A stretch of 59,225 nt of DNA from an uncultured Pseudomonadota bacterium (GTDB lineage: Bacteria; Myxococcota_A; UBA796; SXON01): the NCBI GenBank assembly GCA_903844155.1, contig CAIMSU010000294.1:1-59225 (forward strand), given 5' to 3'. A program made the position numbers and the translations under genes. Within the stretch, counting starts at the first letter, position 1; each line of letters starts with the position of its first letter. Below, in pieces: positions 44,282 to 54,077 of the stretch. Under the pieces are notes generated by a model. It ran no database searches and was not told the DNA's origin. It saw nothing but the letters and a program-made list of their open reading frames with translations.

Positions 44282-45492
44282 TCGCCGTCGCCCTGCTCCT
44301 CGCCAGCGCCCAGCGCGCCAGCGCCGTCCCTCGCGAAGAGGTGCTCGACAACGCAATGTTGTACGGCATCCACACCTGGACGATGTCGTCGTCCAACGAG
44401 ACCGCCTCCTGCGACAGCGCGTACACCAGCGACTACTCGCCCGGTACCTACACGGGCCTGCCATACGACTGGGGCGGCTACATGTCGACCGCCGAGTACG
44501 ACAGCGAGATCGCCAGCGGCTACGGCGCCGGAAGCCACTCCTCCGACGGCATCCTGTCCTGCACCGCGGGTGTCGACTGCTCCGGGTTCATCTCGGAGGT
44601 CTGGGAGACCGGCCACTACACGACGAGCACCATCCCAGACATCGCGACATCCGAGGAGTGGTCGGTCATCGAACGGGGCGATGTCGTCGACAACACCGGC
44701 AGCCACGTGGTCCTCTTCACGCACATCAGCCAGGACGGCTGGCCGGTGTTCTGGGAGGCGAGCGGCAGCGCCGACAAGGTGCACCTGAACTCGTCCAGCG
44801 GCTGGTCCTACCTCAATGGCTACGTGCCCTACCGCTACAACAGCATCGAGGACGGCACCTCCACCGGCACGACCACGAACCCCAAGCCCATCACGTCGTT
44901 CCCGTACACCGACTACGGGTGGACCGCAGGGGCCGCTTCGGACAGCTTTGACGTGTACAATTGCTCTTCCGCCGACGAGTCCGGGCCCGAGGTGATCTAC
45001 CACGCGACGATCCCTGGCCCCGGCACCGTCGACGCCGTCGTGAGCGACGGAACCGACGTCGACATCGACGTCTACATCCTCACCGCCGCGGACGACAATA
45101 CCTGCCTCGCGCGCAACGACACGGAAGCCACCGCGCACGTGACCGGCACCGACTTCTGGCTCGTCGCAGATACGTACGTTGGCTCGCAGGAGTACAGCGG
45201 CCCCTACGTGCTGACCGTGGACTTCACGCCAGACGCGTCGACCGACACAGGCGGCGACACGGCGACGACAGACACGGGTAGGCCTGCGGACTCTGGCGTG
45301 GTCGATTCGCCGGCTGACTCCGGTGCTTTCGCTGGCCCGGACGTGCCTGGGACCGAGGTGCGGATGGACGCGGCGGGCGGCTGCGGGTGCGCCAGCGCCG
45401 GGGATGTCGATGCGGGCGCCCTGGCTGTGCTCGGGTTGTTCGCGCTGGCGGCCCGTTCGCGCCGGGCGAGCGCCGGTTCCCGGCACCGCTGA
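44278..45492 (+). CDS. Secreted NlpC/P60-like protein with MYXO-CTERM-like tail
   Basis: This 404-residue exported protein has a signal peptide (MIAVALLLASAQRASA), then an NlpC/P60-type cysteine-hydrolase-like domain. The likely catalytic Cys is C101 in GVDCSGFISEVW and the likely His is H143 in SHVVLF. A pre-peptidase-like C-terminal beta domain (about residues 220-330) follows, then a Thr/Asp/Ser linker (TDTGGDTATTDTG), GGCGCAS, a hydrophobic segment and a basic end. It may cut peptidoglycan or a peptide amide. The sorting-like tail suggests display on the cell surface. Confidence 0.78.
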   Translation: MIAVALLLASAQRASAVPREEVLDNAMLYGIHTWTMSSSNETASCDSAYTSDYSPGTYTGLPYDWGGYMSTAEYDSEIASGYGAGSHSSDGILSCTAGVDCSGFISEVWETGHYTTSTIPDIATSEEWSVIERGDVVDNTGSHVVLFTHISQDGWPVFWEASGSADKVHLNSSSGWSYLNGYVPYRYNSIEDGTSTGTTTNPKPITSFPYTDYGWTAGAASDSFDVYNCSSADESGPEVIYHATIPGPGTVDAVVSDGTDVDIDVYILTAADDNTCLARNDTEATAHVTGTDFWLVADTYVGSQEYSGPYVLTVDFTPDASTDTGGDTATTDTGRPADSGVVDSPADSGAFAGPDVPGTEVRMDAAGGCGCASAGDVDAGALAVLGLFALAARSRRASAGSRHR

Positions 45493-45493
45493 G

Positions 45494-47542
45494 GTGGCTC
45501 GGTCACGCGCAGGGGGCGATGTGGTCGAGGCTGGCCTGCGCACGCAGATAGCCAGGTTGGAGGCTGAGAACGGGGCTCTTCGTGCGGAGGTGGAGCGGGC
45601 CGGGGACAGTGAGCGGTTCCTGGAGTCCATCGTCGAGTACATCCCCGACATGATCTTCGTGAAGGACGCTGAGGAGCTTCGTTTTGTTCGGTTCAACGCC
45701 GCGGGCGAGGGGCTCCTCGGGTACAAGCGGGCCGAATTGCTGGGAAAGAGCGATCGCGACTTCTTTCCGGCGGCCGAGGCCGACTTCTTTCTGGCGAAGG
45801 ACCGCGAGGTGCTGGCGGCGGGCCGTGTGCTCGACATCCCCGAGGAGCCGATCCACACAAGCGCGGGCTTGAGGTGGCTGCACACCAAGAAGATCCCGGT
45901 TCACGACGCTGAGGGGCGTCCTCGCTTCCTCCTGGGGATCTCGGAGGACATCACCGCGCGCAAGGAGGGTGCCGAGCGGCTGGCCGAGCGGACGGCGGAG
46001 CTGGTGCGCGTGGACCGCGAGCTGCGGGAGTCGGGGGCGCGCTTGCGCGTGCTGTTGGAGCACGTTCCCGGCGTGCTCTGGACCACGGACGCGGAGCTGC
46101 GCTTCACGTCAACGGCCGGGGCGCTCGCTGGCGCCGTCGGGCTGGCCGCGGACCGCGTGGTCGGCGACGCGATCGAGGCGTGGCTGAAGCCCGCGGGGCC
46201 CGGCCAGGACGTAGTGGAGCTCCACCGGGCTGCGCTTGAGGGCACGCCGCAAGCCTATGAATTCCGTGCGATCGCGCGGACCTTCGAGGTGCGGATCGAG
46301 CGACTGGGCGCGGCTCCGGCGGAGGGGTTGATAGCCCTCGCGCTGGATGTGACGGAGCGGCGACGGGTCGAGGCGCAGCGGATGGAGGAGCGGCTCGAGC
46401 GCGCGCAGAAGCTGGAGATGCTCGGGTTGATGGCCGGGGGGATCGCGCACGACTTCAACAACCTGCTCACGGTCATCCTCGGCAATGCCAGCCTCGCGTT
46501 GATGCGGATGGCCGACGGGCACCCTGCGCGTGTGCCGGTGGAGCGGGTGCAGGGCTCCGCGCAGACCGCGGCGGACCTCACCCGCCAGCTCCTCGCCTAC
46601 TCGGGCAAGGGCCGGTTCGTGATCGAGCCGACGAACCTCTCCGCCGTGGTGCGCGAGATGGGGATGCTGTTCCGCGTCTCGGTGTCGCGAAAGGCGACGC
46701 TCAGCTTCCAACTGGCGGAGAACCTGCCAGATTGCGAGGCGGACGGCACCCAGCTCCGCCAGATCCTCATCAACCTCATCACGAACGCGTCCGACGCGCT
46801 GCGCGACCAGCCCGGCAACATCACGCTTGCGACGGGCCTGGTCCACGCCGACCGCGAGTACCTCTCCCGCGCATGGCTCGACGAGGACCTCCCGGCCGGG
46901 CCCTATGTATGGCTGGAGGTGAGCGACACCGGCGTCGGAATGGACGCCGAGACGCAGAACCACATGTTCGACCCGTTCTTCACCACGAAGTCCCGCGGGC
47001 ACGGGCTGGGCTTGTCTGCGACCCTGGGCATTGTTCGCGGCCACCGGGGGGCGATCCGGGTTTACAGCGAGCCCGGGCGGGGGACGACCATCAAGATCCT
47101 GTTTCCGGCCTCCGCTGGGGCGCGCCGGGCTCTCGAAGCTCTACCGGCGCCCCCGCCGCCGAGCGCTGGTCTCGGTGGGGTGCTCGTGGTGGACGACGAA
47201 GAGCAGATCCGGACCTTCGCGGCGGATGCACTCACCGCAGCCGGGTATAGGGTCTACATCGCGTGCGATGGTGTCGAGGCCATCGAGCGCCTCCATCTCC
47301 ACGTCCGCGATGTCGACGCGGTCCTGCTCGACATGACGATGCCCCGACTCGGCGGTGAGGAGGCGTTCCGCGAGCTGCGCAAGATCAAGCCGGGCGTGCA
47401 GGTGCTGCTGTCCAGCGGCTACAACGAACAGGACGCCACCAGCCGGTTTGCGGGTCGCGGGTTGGCCGGGTTCCTGCAGAAGCCGTACACCGCCGGCGAG
47501 CTTGTGGAGCGCGTGCGGGCCCTGTTCGTGCCGCGGCCGTAG
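45494..47542 (+). CDS. Hybrid sensor histidine kinase with two PAS domains and receiver
   Basis: This 682-residue soluble kinase starts with a short coiled coil (TQIARLEAENGALRAEVE), then PAS domain 1 (FVKDAEELRFVRFN..., about residues 50-160) and PAS domain 2 (LRVLLEHVPGVLWTTDAE, about 180-290). HisKA follows with phospho-acceptor H319 in GIAHDFNNLL, then the HATPase with NLITNASDAL, DTGVGMD and GHGLGLSATLGIV. A C-terminal receiver carries D613 in LLDMTMPRLGG. No membrane helices are present, so it senses an internal signal. GTG 45494 is used; GTG 45521 is an alternative. No separate response regulator is adjacent. Confidence 0.92.
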   Translation: MARSRAGGDVVEAGLRTQIARLEAENGALRAEVERAGDSERFLESIVEYIPDMIFVKDAEELRFVRFNAAGEGLLGYKRAELLGKSDRDFFPAAEADFFLAKDREVLAAGRVLDIPEEPIHTSAGLRWLHTKKIPVHDAEGRPRFLLGISEDITARKEGAERLAERTAELVRVDRELRESGARLRVLLEHVPGVLWTTDAELRFTSTAGALAGAVGLAADRVVGDAIEAWLKPAGPGQDVVELHRAALEGTPQAYEFRAIARTFEVRIERLGAAPAEGLIALALDVTERRRVEAQRMEERLERAQKLEMLGLMAGGIAHDFNNLLTVILGNASLALMRMADGHPARVPVERVQGSAQTAADLTRQLLAYSGKGRFVIEPTNLSAVVREMGMLFRVSVSRKATLSFQLAENLPDCEADGTQLRQILINLITNASDALRDQPGNITLATGLVHADREYLSRAWLDEDLPAGPYVWLEVSDTGVGMDAETQNHMFDPFFTTKSRGHGLGLSATLGIVRGHRGAIRVYSEPGRGTTIKILFPASAGARRALEALPAPPPPSAGLGGVLVVDDEEQIRTFAADALTAAGYRVYIACDGVEAIERLHLHVRDVDAVLLDMTMPRLGGEEAFRELRKIKPGVQVLLSSGYNEQDATSRFAGRGLAGFLQKPYTAGELVERVRALFVPRP

Positions 47543-47578
47543 GGGCGAGACGCCGGGCAGCGGTTATCCGCGACGGCC

Positions 47579-49339
47579 ATGCCCGCGCCCGACCACCTGA
47601 GCCGCCTCGCCACGGGCCTGGACGCCGAGCGGGCGGCGCTGACGGCGGAGGACGGCGCCCTGCGTGCCCTCCCGATCCTGGAGCGCGTGGCTGCCGGTGC
47701 AGCGCTTGCGCCGCTGGACATCGTGACCACCGAGCACCGATCGCGCGGGCGCGTGAACGTGCTCTTGCGCGGTCGCGACCTGCACGATGGAATCACGCCG
47801 GGAGAACCTGTATTCCTCGGCCCCGTGGGGCGTCCGGAGGCGGGCGTTCGCGGTCGCTATGAGGGCGGAGACGATGGGACCGTCGAGCTGCGGGTAGAAG
47901 CAGAGCCGCAGGGGAGGGGGCCCTGGGCGGTCGTCCGGCGGCTCGATCTGCAGGGGCTCGACGCCCTGCGGGAGGCGGTCTCCGGCGCGTCGAGTCCAAG
48001 GAAGGCGTCGGAATTGGCCAGGTTGTTGCTCGGGCACGACGCGCCGTATCGTCCTGATCCGCTGGACCACCCGCTGTTTTCGACGCTGGACGCGTCCCAG
48101 CACCAGGCTGCGGCTGCGGCCCTCGGTGCGACCGCGATCGGCCTGGTGCACGGTCCTCCCGGCACCGGCAAGACCCGCACGCTGGCGGCGATCCTCGCGG
48201 CCCTCGTGGAGCTTGGCGAACGGCCATGGGCGCTGGCGGAGAGCAACGCCGCGGTGGACCAGCTCGCGCTCCGGGCCAGCGAGGCGGGTCTGGATGTCGT
48301 CCGCATCGGGGTCAGCGCGCGCGTTGGGACCGCCGCGCTGCCGCTCACGCTCGAGCACCGGATCCTCACCGGTCCTCGGGCAGCGGTCCTGCAGACCCTG
48401 CGGCGCGACCGCACACGCGCCACTGGCGCCGACATTGGCGCTGTCGACGACGCGATCCGGGAGGAATGGCAGGCTGCGAAGCGTGAGATCCTCCAGAACG
48501 CGCATGTGATCGCGATGACGCTGGGGTCGGTCCAGACCCGCGGCGCCGACCTCCCAAACCCTCGCACCGCTGTCGTCGACGAAGCCTCACAGATCTGGGA
48601 GCCGGCCATCTGGCTCCTCGCTCAGCGGGTCAGGCGGCTGATCCTCGCGGGTGACCCCATGCAGTTGGGACCCGTCGTCAAGAGCCAGGAGCCCATACTG
48701 GAGCGCAGCCTGCTCGCCCGGCTGGTCGATGAGGGCTTTCATTTTCCGATGCTCACAACCCAATACCGGATGCACCGCGTCATCAACGGAGCGGTGTCAC
48801 CAACCTACAAGGGTGGGCTCATCGCGCACGATTCCGTCGCCGATCGCGTGGTGGACGTCGTCGCCGCGCCATGGACCGACATCCCGCTAAGGTTCGTCGA
48901 CACCGCAGGCATGGGCCACGACGAGGAGCGCGAGGACGGGCATGGTCTGCACAACCCCGGCGAGGTCGACATCGTCGCGCGTGTGATCGACGACCTGGTG
49001 GCCGCCGGACTTGGCCCCGAGCGCATCGCTGTCGTCACTCCCTACGCGGCCCAACTTGCCAGGGTTCGGGCCCGCTTCCCAGGGGTTCAGGCCGGCACGG
49101 TGAACGCGTTCCAGGGGCGGGAGGCCGATGTCGTCATCGCCAGCTTCGTCCGGTCAAACGCCGTGCAGGAGCTCGGCTTCGTCGCAGACCCGCGTCGCTT
49201 GAACGTCACCGTGAGCCGGGCGAGGCGCCTGTTCGTCGGGATTGGTGACAGCGCGACGCTTGGCACGTCCAAAGCGTTCTCCGCGCTGATCGAGCGGACC
49301 TACGCGGTTGGTGGGTACATGAGCGGCTGGGAACTGTAG
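47579..49339 (+). CDS. UPF1/IGHMBP2-like superfamily 1B helicase
   Basis: This 586-residue AAA/SF1 helicase has an N-terminal beta-barrel-like region of about 170 residues. Then come motif I GPPGTGKTRT (about residues 193-202), Ia/Ib ESNAAVDQLALR, motif II VVDEASQIWEP (DEAS), motif III LAGDPMQLGPVV, YRMHRVIN, motif V TVNAFQGREADVVIAS and motif VI LNVTVSRARRLFVGIG. The DEAS Walker B and the QYRMH motif are typical of UPF1-type 5'-3' RNA/DNA helicases. It follows the kinase by 36 bp. Function (DNA repair or RNA remodelling) is not indicated by context. Confidence 0.9.
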   Translation: MPAPDHLSRLATGLDAERAALTAEDGALRALPILERVAAGAALAPLDIVTTEHRSRGRVNVLLRGRDLHDGITPGEPVFLGPVGRPEAGVRGRYEGGDDGTVELRVEAEPQGRGPWAVVRRLDLQGLDALREAVSGASSPRKASELARLLLGHDAPYRPDPLDHPLFSTLDASQHQAAAAALGATAIGLVHGPPGTGKTRTLAAILAALVELGERPWALAESNAAVDQLALRASEAGLDVVRIGVSARVGTAALPLTLEHRILTGPRAAVLQTLRRDRTRATGADIGAVDDAIREEWQAAKREILQNAHVIAMTLGSVQTRGADLPNPRTAVVDEASQIWEPAIWLLAQRVRRLILAGDPMQLGPVVKSQEPILERSLLARLVDEGFHFPMLTTQYRMHRVINGAVSPTYKGGLIAHDSVADRVVDVVAAPWTDIPLRFVDTAGMGHDEEREDGHGLHNPGEVDIVARVIDDLVAAGLGPERIAVVTPYAAQLARVRARFPGVQAGTVNAFQGREADVVIASFVRSNAVQELGFVADPRRLNVTVSRARRLFVGIGDSATLGTSKAFSALIERTYAVGGYMSGWEL

Positions 49340-49352
49340 GCGCTCCTCCCGG

Positions 49353-52043
49353 TCAATCCGGGTCGGTGGTCGGCGGCGAAGGTCGGTGCGACCCGGGATG
49401 CGCAGCCTCCCAGGTGGTCCACGCGAGGTCCGCCTCCCGCTCTGCTCGGGTCCCGCCGTCGTCGTCGTCCGACCTGGCTTCCGACCATGCCCGCAGGCGT
49501 GTGCAGTCGGTCGTCTGCGCGAGGATCGACTTCACGGGGAACCGGCCAAATCGCTCCGCGTAGTTGATGTCGAGCACGTAGGGATCGCGGTCGGGCTCAG
49601 AGAGGTCGAGGCACTTTCGCGCCTCTGCGGCTGCTTTCAGCGCGCGAGGGTCGGCGTTCGGGGGGATCGCGTCGGGCGGCGGCGAACGCCTGGAGGCGGA
49701 CGTCGCACCGCTGCTGTCGACGACGTTGCCGTCGTTGTCGATGTTGCGTGGGAGGGCAGTGTAGGGCGTGTAGTCGGGGGTGGAGGTGAACGCGTCGTAG
49801 AGCGGCGTGGCGAGCGCATCGTAGCGGTTCATCGCTGGAACGCCAAGGATCGCCTCGATCGTCCGGAACACTGACGGGTAGCTCGCCATCACGTGGGAGG
49901 TGTGTGCTCGCCGTGCCCACGGGCTCATGACCATGAGGATCGAGCGGTGGGCATCGATGTGGTCGACGTTGCTCTGCGGGTCATCCTCGACGACAAACAT
50001 CACGGTGTCCTTCCAATAATCGGAGTTGGACAAACCCTGCACAAGCAGGCCGGTGGCGTAGTCGTTGTCGGCGATCATCGCCGAATCACAATACGCTCCG
50101 CCCGTGTGGTCGTTTGGGAGCGAGATGTAGACGAAAGGGGGAAAATTGTCGGGGGTCTGGAAGAGCTGCTGGACGACATAGTTCGCCTTGTCCTCGTCTG
50201 GCACGCTGGTGTTGAAGAAGCCGCCCGGATAATTCAGGTCTGTCTTGGACAACACCGAGACGCCATCCGTGGTGCTGTCGAGCGTGCCGACGACCTCGCC
50301 GTAGTCGCGGACGTCCACACCGTGAGTGAGGAGGTGCGTGAAGATGGTCCCCCACTCGGGCCGGCCAACGGACGTGGCGCCATCGTCCGCGAACTGGGAG
50401 ACACCGTGATAGTCCTCGATCCAGGCGCGTTCCATGTACTCGCTCACCATGCTGGAGGTGAGCCACAGGTGGCCCTGGACGCTGGACTCCGAGTTGTCGT
50501 AGAAATTGTCGTGGCTGGTGAACCGCTGCGCGAAGGCATGCAAGTTTGGCGTGTAGAGTTGGGGCCAGGCGGAGAGGGAGGGGTCGGCGCTGGCCACGCT
50601 GTCGATGCCCGAGGCCGGGGTGGTGTCGAGGTCCCCGAGCAGGCTGTCGTAGGTCTTGTTCTCGCGCACCACCAGGATCACGTGCTTGATCGGCGTTTCG
50701 GCAGCGGCGGCGTCCCCTCCCGGACGCGGGATCGGAAAAGTGCCGTCGCAGGTGCCAAAGTCGTAGAGGGTGTTGGGTCGGGCGAGGTTGTCGGCGACCG
50801 CCTGGGTCCAGGTCGCCAGTTGGGCGTCGTCCGTCGGGTCGACCGTGACGATCGTGGAGGTGCCGACCATGGCGTCGGAGACGAAGGTGCCGTCGGCGTT
50901 GGACCCCGTCCCCACGCCCTTTCCGTTGGAGACGAGCAGGGTGTCCGTCCCGTCCGCGTTGGGGCTTACAGCGAGGCCGGTCGGGTACCAGGCGGTGGGG
51001 ATGTTGCCGAGCAGCGTCTGGCTTGCGACGTCGATGACGCCCACGGCGTTGTCCGAGGCGCGCGCGACGTACAGCCGACTGCCGTCCGACGAGAACGCGA
51101 GTGACGAGGGGCTGGTCCCAGGCAACGCGCCCTCGTCGCTGGAGATGGCGTCCTCCTTGAGGTCGATGCTGCCGATCTGTGCGTGGCTGACGCCGTCCAG
51201 CACGACCACCTCGTCCTCGTTGCTCACCGCGACAAACGCAGTTCCGTCGGCCGCGACGACGACGCCCTCGGGATTCCCGCCGACGGTGACCAGATCTGAC
51301 TCACCCGACGCCACGTCGATCACGGCAACGCGCGTGTCGCCAAAGCCCGTCGCCCACAACGTTTTCCCGTCGGGCGAGATCGCGAGGCCAAAAGTGTTGA
51401 AGGTGGTGTCAAACGTGCGAAGGACCGTCCCCGTCGCCACGTCGACTTCGGCGACGCCCTGGTCGGAGAACAGCGCGACGTAGAGTCGGGTGCGGTCCGC
51501 CGAGAGCTGCAGCCCGGTCGGGTATTCCCCGGGCGCGAGCGACGACATCAGCGTGACCGTGCCGTCATCCTCGAGGTGGTACACGTCCACGAGGTTGGAG
51601 TTGCCGCCCGAGGCGTAGATCGTCTGCCCGTCGACGGCGTAGCCAGGGAAGGCGTCCGTGCGATCGATCTCGGTCAGCAGCGCGCCATCGGCGATCGAGA
51701 CCACGTCCAGGGTGCGGGAGGAGCGGGCGGCGTTGGTGACGAGGCCGACGCGCAGCCCGGTGGCGGTGGTGGCGATGGCGACGTCTGCCGGGAAGCCACC
51801 GAGATCGGTCTGGATGCCGGCGGGCGTGAGCGCGCGACCGTCCGGGAGGACGAGGATGCCGTCGTATTCACCGGCTTGAACGATGGCTTCGGCCGGCGGT
51901 GGCTGCGGCTCGCAGGGGGTTGCGGGCGCGGTGCTGTCCACGGGGTCGGCTTTTTGAATCGTGTGGCAGCCCGTGGGGAGCCCAGGGAGCACGCTGACGG
52001 CGAGGAGGGCGAGGAGCGGCGATGCGGGGCTCGGCCGGGACAT
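49353..52043 (-). CDS. Beta-propeller (YVTN-type) and phosphoesterase lipoprotein
   Basis: This 896-residue exported protein has a signal peptide ending in a lipobox (LPTGC). Residues of about 45-400 form a YVTN/NHL-like propeller, with repeats such as ADRTRLYVALFSDQGVAEVD, SPDGKTLWATGFGDTRVAVID and SDGSRLYVARASDNAVGVID. From about residue 460 a phosphoesterase/phospholipase-C-like (alkaline-phosphatase-superfamily) domain starts with HVILVVRENKTYDSLLGDLD, which holds the likely metal/nucleophile region, and continues with NFYDNSESSVQGHLW and MFVVEDDPQS. The C-terminus is acidic and low-complexity. It probably acts on phospholipid or phosphoester substrates at the surface. The gene diverges from the next lipoprotein gene across 60 bp. 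Confidence 0.88.
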   Translation of the reverse strand: MSRPSPASPLLALLAVSVLPGLPTGCHTIQKADPVDSTAPATPCEPQPPPAEAIVQAGEYDGILVLPDGRALTPAGIQTDLGGFPADVAIATTATGLRVGLVTNAARSSRTLDVVSIADGALLTEIDRTDAFPGYAVDGQTIYASGGNSNLVDVYHLEDDGTVTLMSSLAPGEYPTGLQLSADRTRLYVALFSDQGVAEVDVATGTVLRTFDTTFNTFGLAISPDGKTLWATGFGDTRVAVIDVASGESDLVTVGGNPEGVVVAADGTAFVAVSNEDEVVVLDGVSHAQIGSIDLKEDAISSDEGALPGTSPSSLAFSSDGSRLYVARASDNAVGVIDVASQTLLGNIPTAWYPTGLAVSPNADGTDTLLVSNGKGVGTGSNADGTFVSDAMVGTSTIVTVDPTDDAQLATWTQAVADNLARPNTLYDFGTCDGTFPIPRPGGDAAAAETPIKHVILVVRENKTYDSLLGDLDTTPASGIDSVASADPSLSAWPQLYTPNLHAFAQRFTSHDNFYDNSESSVQGHLWLTSSMVSEYMERAWIEDYHGVSQFADDGATSVGRPEWGTIFTHLLTHGVDVRDYGEVVGTLDSTTDGVSVLSKTDLNYPGGFFNTSVPDEDKANYVVQQLFQTPDNFPPFVYISLPNDHTGGAYCDSAMIADNDYATGLLVQGLSNSDYWKDTVMFVVEDDPQSNVDHIDAHRSILMVMSPWARRAHTSHVMASYPSVFRTIEAILGVPAMNRYDALATPLYDAFTSTPDYTPYTALPRNIDNDGNVVDSSGATSASRRSPPPDAIPPNADPRALKAAAEARKCLDLSEPDRDPYVLDINYAERFGRFPVKSILAQTTDCTRLRAWSEARSDDDDGGTRAEREADLAWTTWEAAHPGSHRPSPPTTDPD

Positions 52044-52103
52044 CCGGCTCGTGTATCTCGGATGTCCCTTGACGAAGCGCCTCCCGCCGCGTGACAATGG
52101 CGC

Positions 52104-52571
52104 ATGCTTCGTACCCTCCCGTTTTCCTCCCGCCGCGTCGTCATCGTCGCCCTCGTCGCCCTCTGCGGTGCCTGCGGCGGTACCGTCAAGTCGCACGTTG
52201 GCGGCAATGGCGACACCGCGTTCATCGACACCACCGATGTGACCCCGCCAACGCTCTCGCACACCCCCATCACGGACTCGCAACAGCTCGGGACCGACGT
52301 GCCCGTGAGCTGTACGGCCTCGGACGCCGAATCCGGAATGTTCCAGGTCAAGCTCTACTACAAGACCGAGACCGGTGGCGCAGGCGACTGGCAGTCGCAG
52401 CTCATGATGCCCGGCACAGGCGTGGACGAGTACGACGGCACCATCCCCGGCGACCAGGAGTCTTCGGGCGGGATGAACTACTACATCGCGGCGACGGACA
52501 ACGCCCAGAACGAGGCGGACAGCCCGACCAAGGGCGTTGACGACCCCTGGCACTTCCGCCTCTACGAGTAG
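52104..52571 (+). CDS. Small lipoprotein with Ig-like beta domain
   Basis: This 155-residue exported lipoprotein has a signal peptide (VVIVALVALCGAC) with the Cys at about residue 24. It then has a Gly/Thr/Asp linker (GGNGDTAFIDTTD) and one beta-sandwich-like domain (VTPPTLSHTPITDSQQLG...DVPVSCTASDAESG), the layout of fibronectin/Ig-like repeats. No enzymatic motif is visible. Its stop overlaps the glycosyltransferase start by one base. Confidence 0.7.
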   Translation: MLRTLPFSSRRVVIVALVALCGACGGTVKSHVGGNGDTAFIDTTDVTPPTLSHTPITDSQQLGTDVPVSCTASDAESGMFQVKLYYKTETGGAGDWQSQLMMPGTGVDEYDGTIPGDQESSGGMNYYIAATDNAQNEADSPTKGVDDPWHFRLYE

Positions 52572-53329
52572 TGGCCGGTCGACCAGGCGGCGAACCTGCG
52601 GTTCTGCACGGCCTCCGCTCGCTCTCCATCGTGCTCCCTGCGCGGGACGAGGCAGCAAACATCGCGGCGGTCGTCGCGGCGGGGCTGCGCGAGATCCATC
52701 TGCGGCAGATCCCCGGTGAGGTGCTTGTCGTCGACGATGGCTCGGAGGACGCGACGCCGCGGATCCTGCGCGCGCTTGTCGCCGGGGACGAGCGTGTACG
52801 CGTGCTGCGTCTGCCGGCGCGAGGGTACGGCGCTGCCGTCGCAGCCGGTCTCGCCGAAGCGCGGTTTGAGCACATCTTCTGCACCGATGCAGACCAGCAG
52901 TTTGACCTTCGCGAGCTTGTACGCCTGGAGCGCCACTGCATGGCTCACGACGTCGTCGTCGGGTTTCGAGCCATGCGCGCTGACCCGCTGCATCGTCGCG
53001 CCTACGGTTGGGCGTGGAACCAGTCGATCAACACGGCGTTCGGCGTGCGGCTGCGCGACGTCGACTGCGCGTTCAAGCTGCTCCATCGCCGGGTCGTCGA
53101 CCGGCTCGGCGGGCCGGTCGGCTGGAGCGAGGGCGCGTTCGTGAGCGGGGAGCTGCTCGTTCGGGCGTTGGCAGCAGGGTTTTCGGTGCGAGAGGTTCCT
53201 GTCTCCCACTTTCCGCGGCCAGCAGGGCGCGCGTCGGGCGCGGATCCTCGGGTGATCGGTCGGGCCGTCGTCGACTTCGCCCGGTTCTACGGTACGTTCA
53301 CCACGTCCCCGCGATCCCCGCCGGCGTGA
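52571..53329 (+). CDS. Family 2 glycosyltransferase
   Basis: This 252-residue GT-A enzyme has a nucleotide-sugar binding start SLSIVLPARDEAANIAAVV (about residues 17-35), EVLVVDDGSEDAT and the metal-binding DxD in CTDADQQFDL (about 97-106). Further motifs are VVGFRAMRADPLHR and DVDCAFKLLHR, as in polyprenyl-phosphate sugar transferases (DPM1-like). No C-terminal transmembrane segment is present. Sugar and acceptor are not predictable. GTG 52571 start. The end overlaps the convergent gene at 53298 by 32 bp. Confidence 0.88.
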   Translation: MAGRPGGEPAVLHGLRSLSIVLPARDEAANIAAVVAAGLREIHLRQIPGEVLVVDDGSEDATPRILRALVAGDERVRVLRLPARGYGAAVAAGLAEARFEHIFCTDADQQFDLRELVRLERHCMAHDVVVGFRAMRADPLHRRAYGWAWNQSINTAFGVRLRDVDCAFKLLHRRVVDRLGGPVGWSEGAFVSGELLVRALAAGFSVREVPVSHFPRPAGRASGADPRVIGRAVVDFARFYGTFTTSPRSPPA

Positions 53330-54005
53330 CGTTCAAGCTCACCTTCCGGGTCACCCACGAGGCGTCCACCATCGGCCGGGTGCGATTGGTTTCGCGTACT
53401 TCGGCCAGGATCAGCAACGTCATCCCCGTCACCCCGAGCGCCGCCGCGCCCCCGGTCGTGCTGTAGATGAGCGGCCGGCTGTTGGTCGAGAGCGCCCCCG
53501 GCGTGATTGCCCCGACGACCAGCGCCCCAGCGCCAAACGCGAGCCCGGCTGCGTAATAGGGGTTGGGCTCGGGCTCATACCCGAAGGCGACCTGCGCGCG
53601 CCGCTGCATCTGCACGCCCGAGGCCAGCAGCGCATAGCCGGTGATCGCGAACCCCTCGGATGTGACCGCCACGGCGCCAGCGGTGAAGTGCCCCGAGGTC
53701 GACCAGAGCGCCATGGCGCCAAGCCCTGTCGCGCCGGCGGCTGCGGCGTTCAACGGGCCAAAGATGAGACGGCGGTTGGCGGAGTAGTACAGGTCCCGGC
53801 CAACGCCTCCCCGGCTCAAGTGGGGGTCCGGCGAGGGGAGTTCCAGCGCCGTCGAGGTCGGCGGAAGCGCGGACGAGGTGGCCGAGGGCGCAGCACGGAC
53901 CGCTTCGACGGGCACGGCGAGCGGGGGCTCAGCCGACGGTGACGGAGCCACTACGGCGGCGGGCGCGTGGTCGGCGACCGGTTCGGCGGGAGCAGGGGAG
54001 GCCAT
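53298..54005 (-). CDS. Probable membrane protein with Pro/Ala-rich N-terminus
   Basis: This 235-residue protein has a Pro/Ala/Val-rich, disordered N-terminus (about 1-70; AEPVADHAPAAVVAPSPSAE). Several hydrophobic stretches follow (PLNAAAAGATGLGAMAL, AVTSEGFAITGYALLASG, AAGLAFGAGALVVGAI and ALGVTGMTLLILA), so it is probably polytopic. No family is recognised. The ATG at 54005 is used; the open frame continues upstream into low-complexity sequence. Its 3' end overlaps the glycosyltransferase gene on the other strand. Confidence 0.6.
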   Translation of the reverse strand: MASPAPAEPVADHAPAAVVAPSPSAEPPLAVPVEAVRAAPSATSSALPPTSTALELPSPDPHLSRGGVGRDLYYSANRRLIFGPLNAAAAGATGLGAMALWSTSGHFTAGAVAVTSEGFAITGYALLASGVQMQRRAQVAFGYEPEPNPYYAAGLAFGAGALVVGAITPGALSTNSRPLIYSTTGGAAALGVTGMTLLILAEVRETNRTRPMVDASWVTRKVSLNVTPAGIAGTW

Positions 54006-54077
54006 GGCCGGGATTGTAGCGCGGTCGGCGTCGTGAACGCGGGCGGTACGATAAAGGCAAGGCCAGACCGAGTCGTC

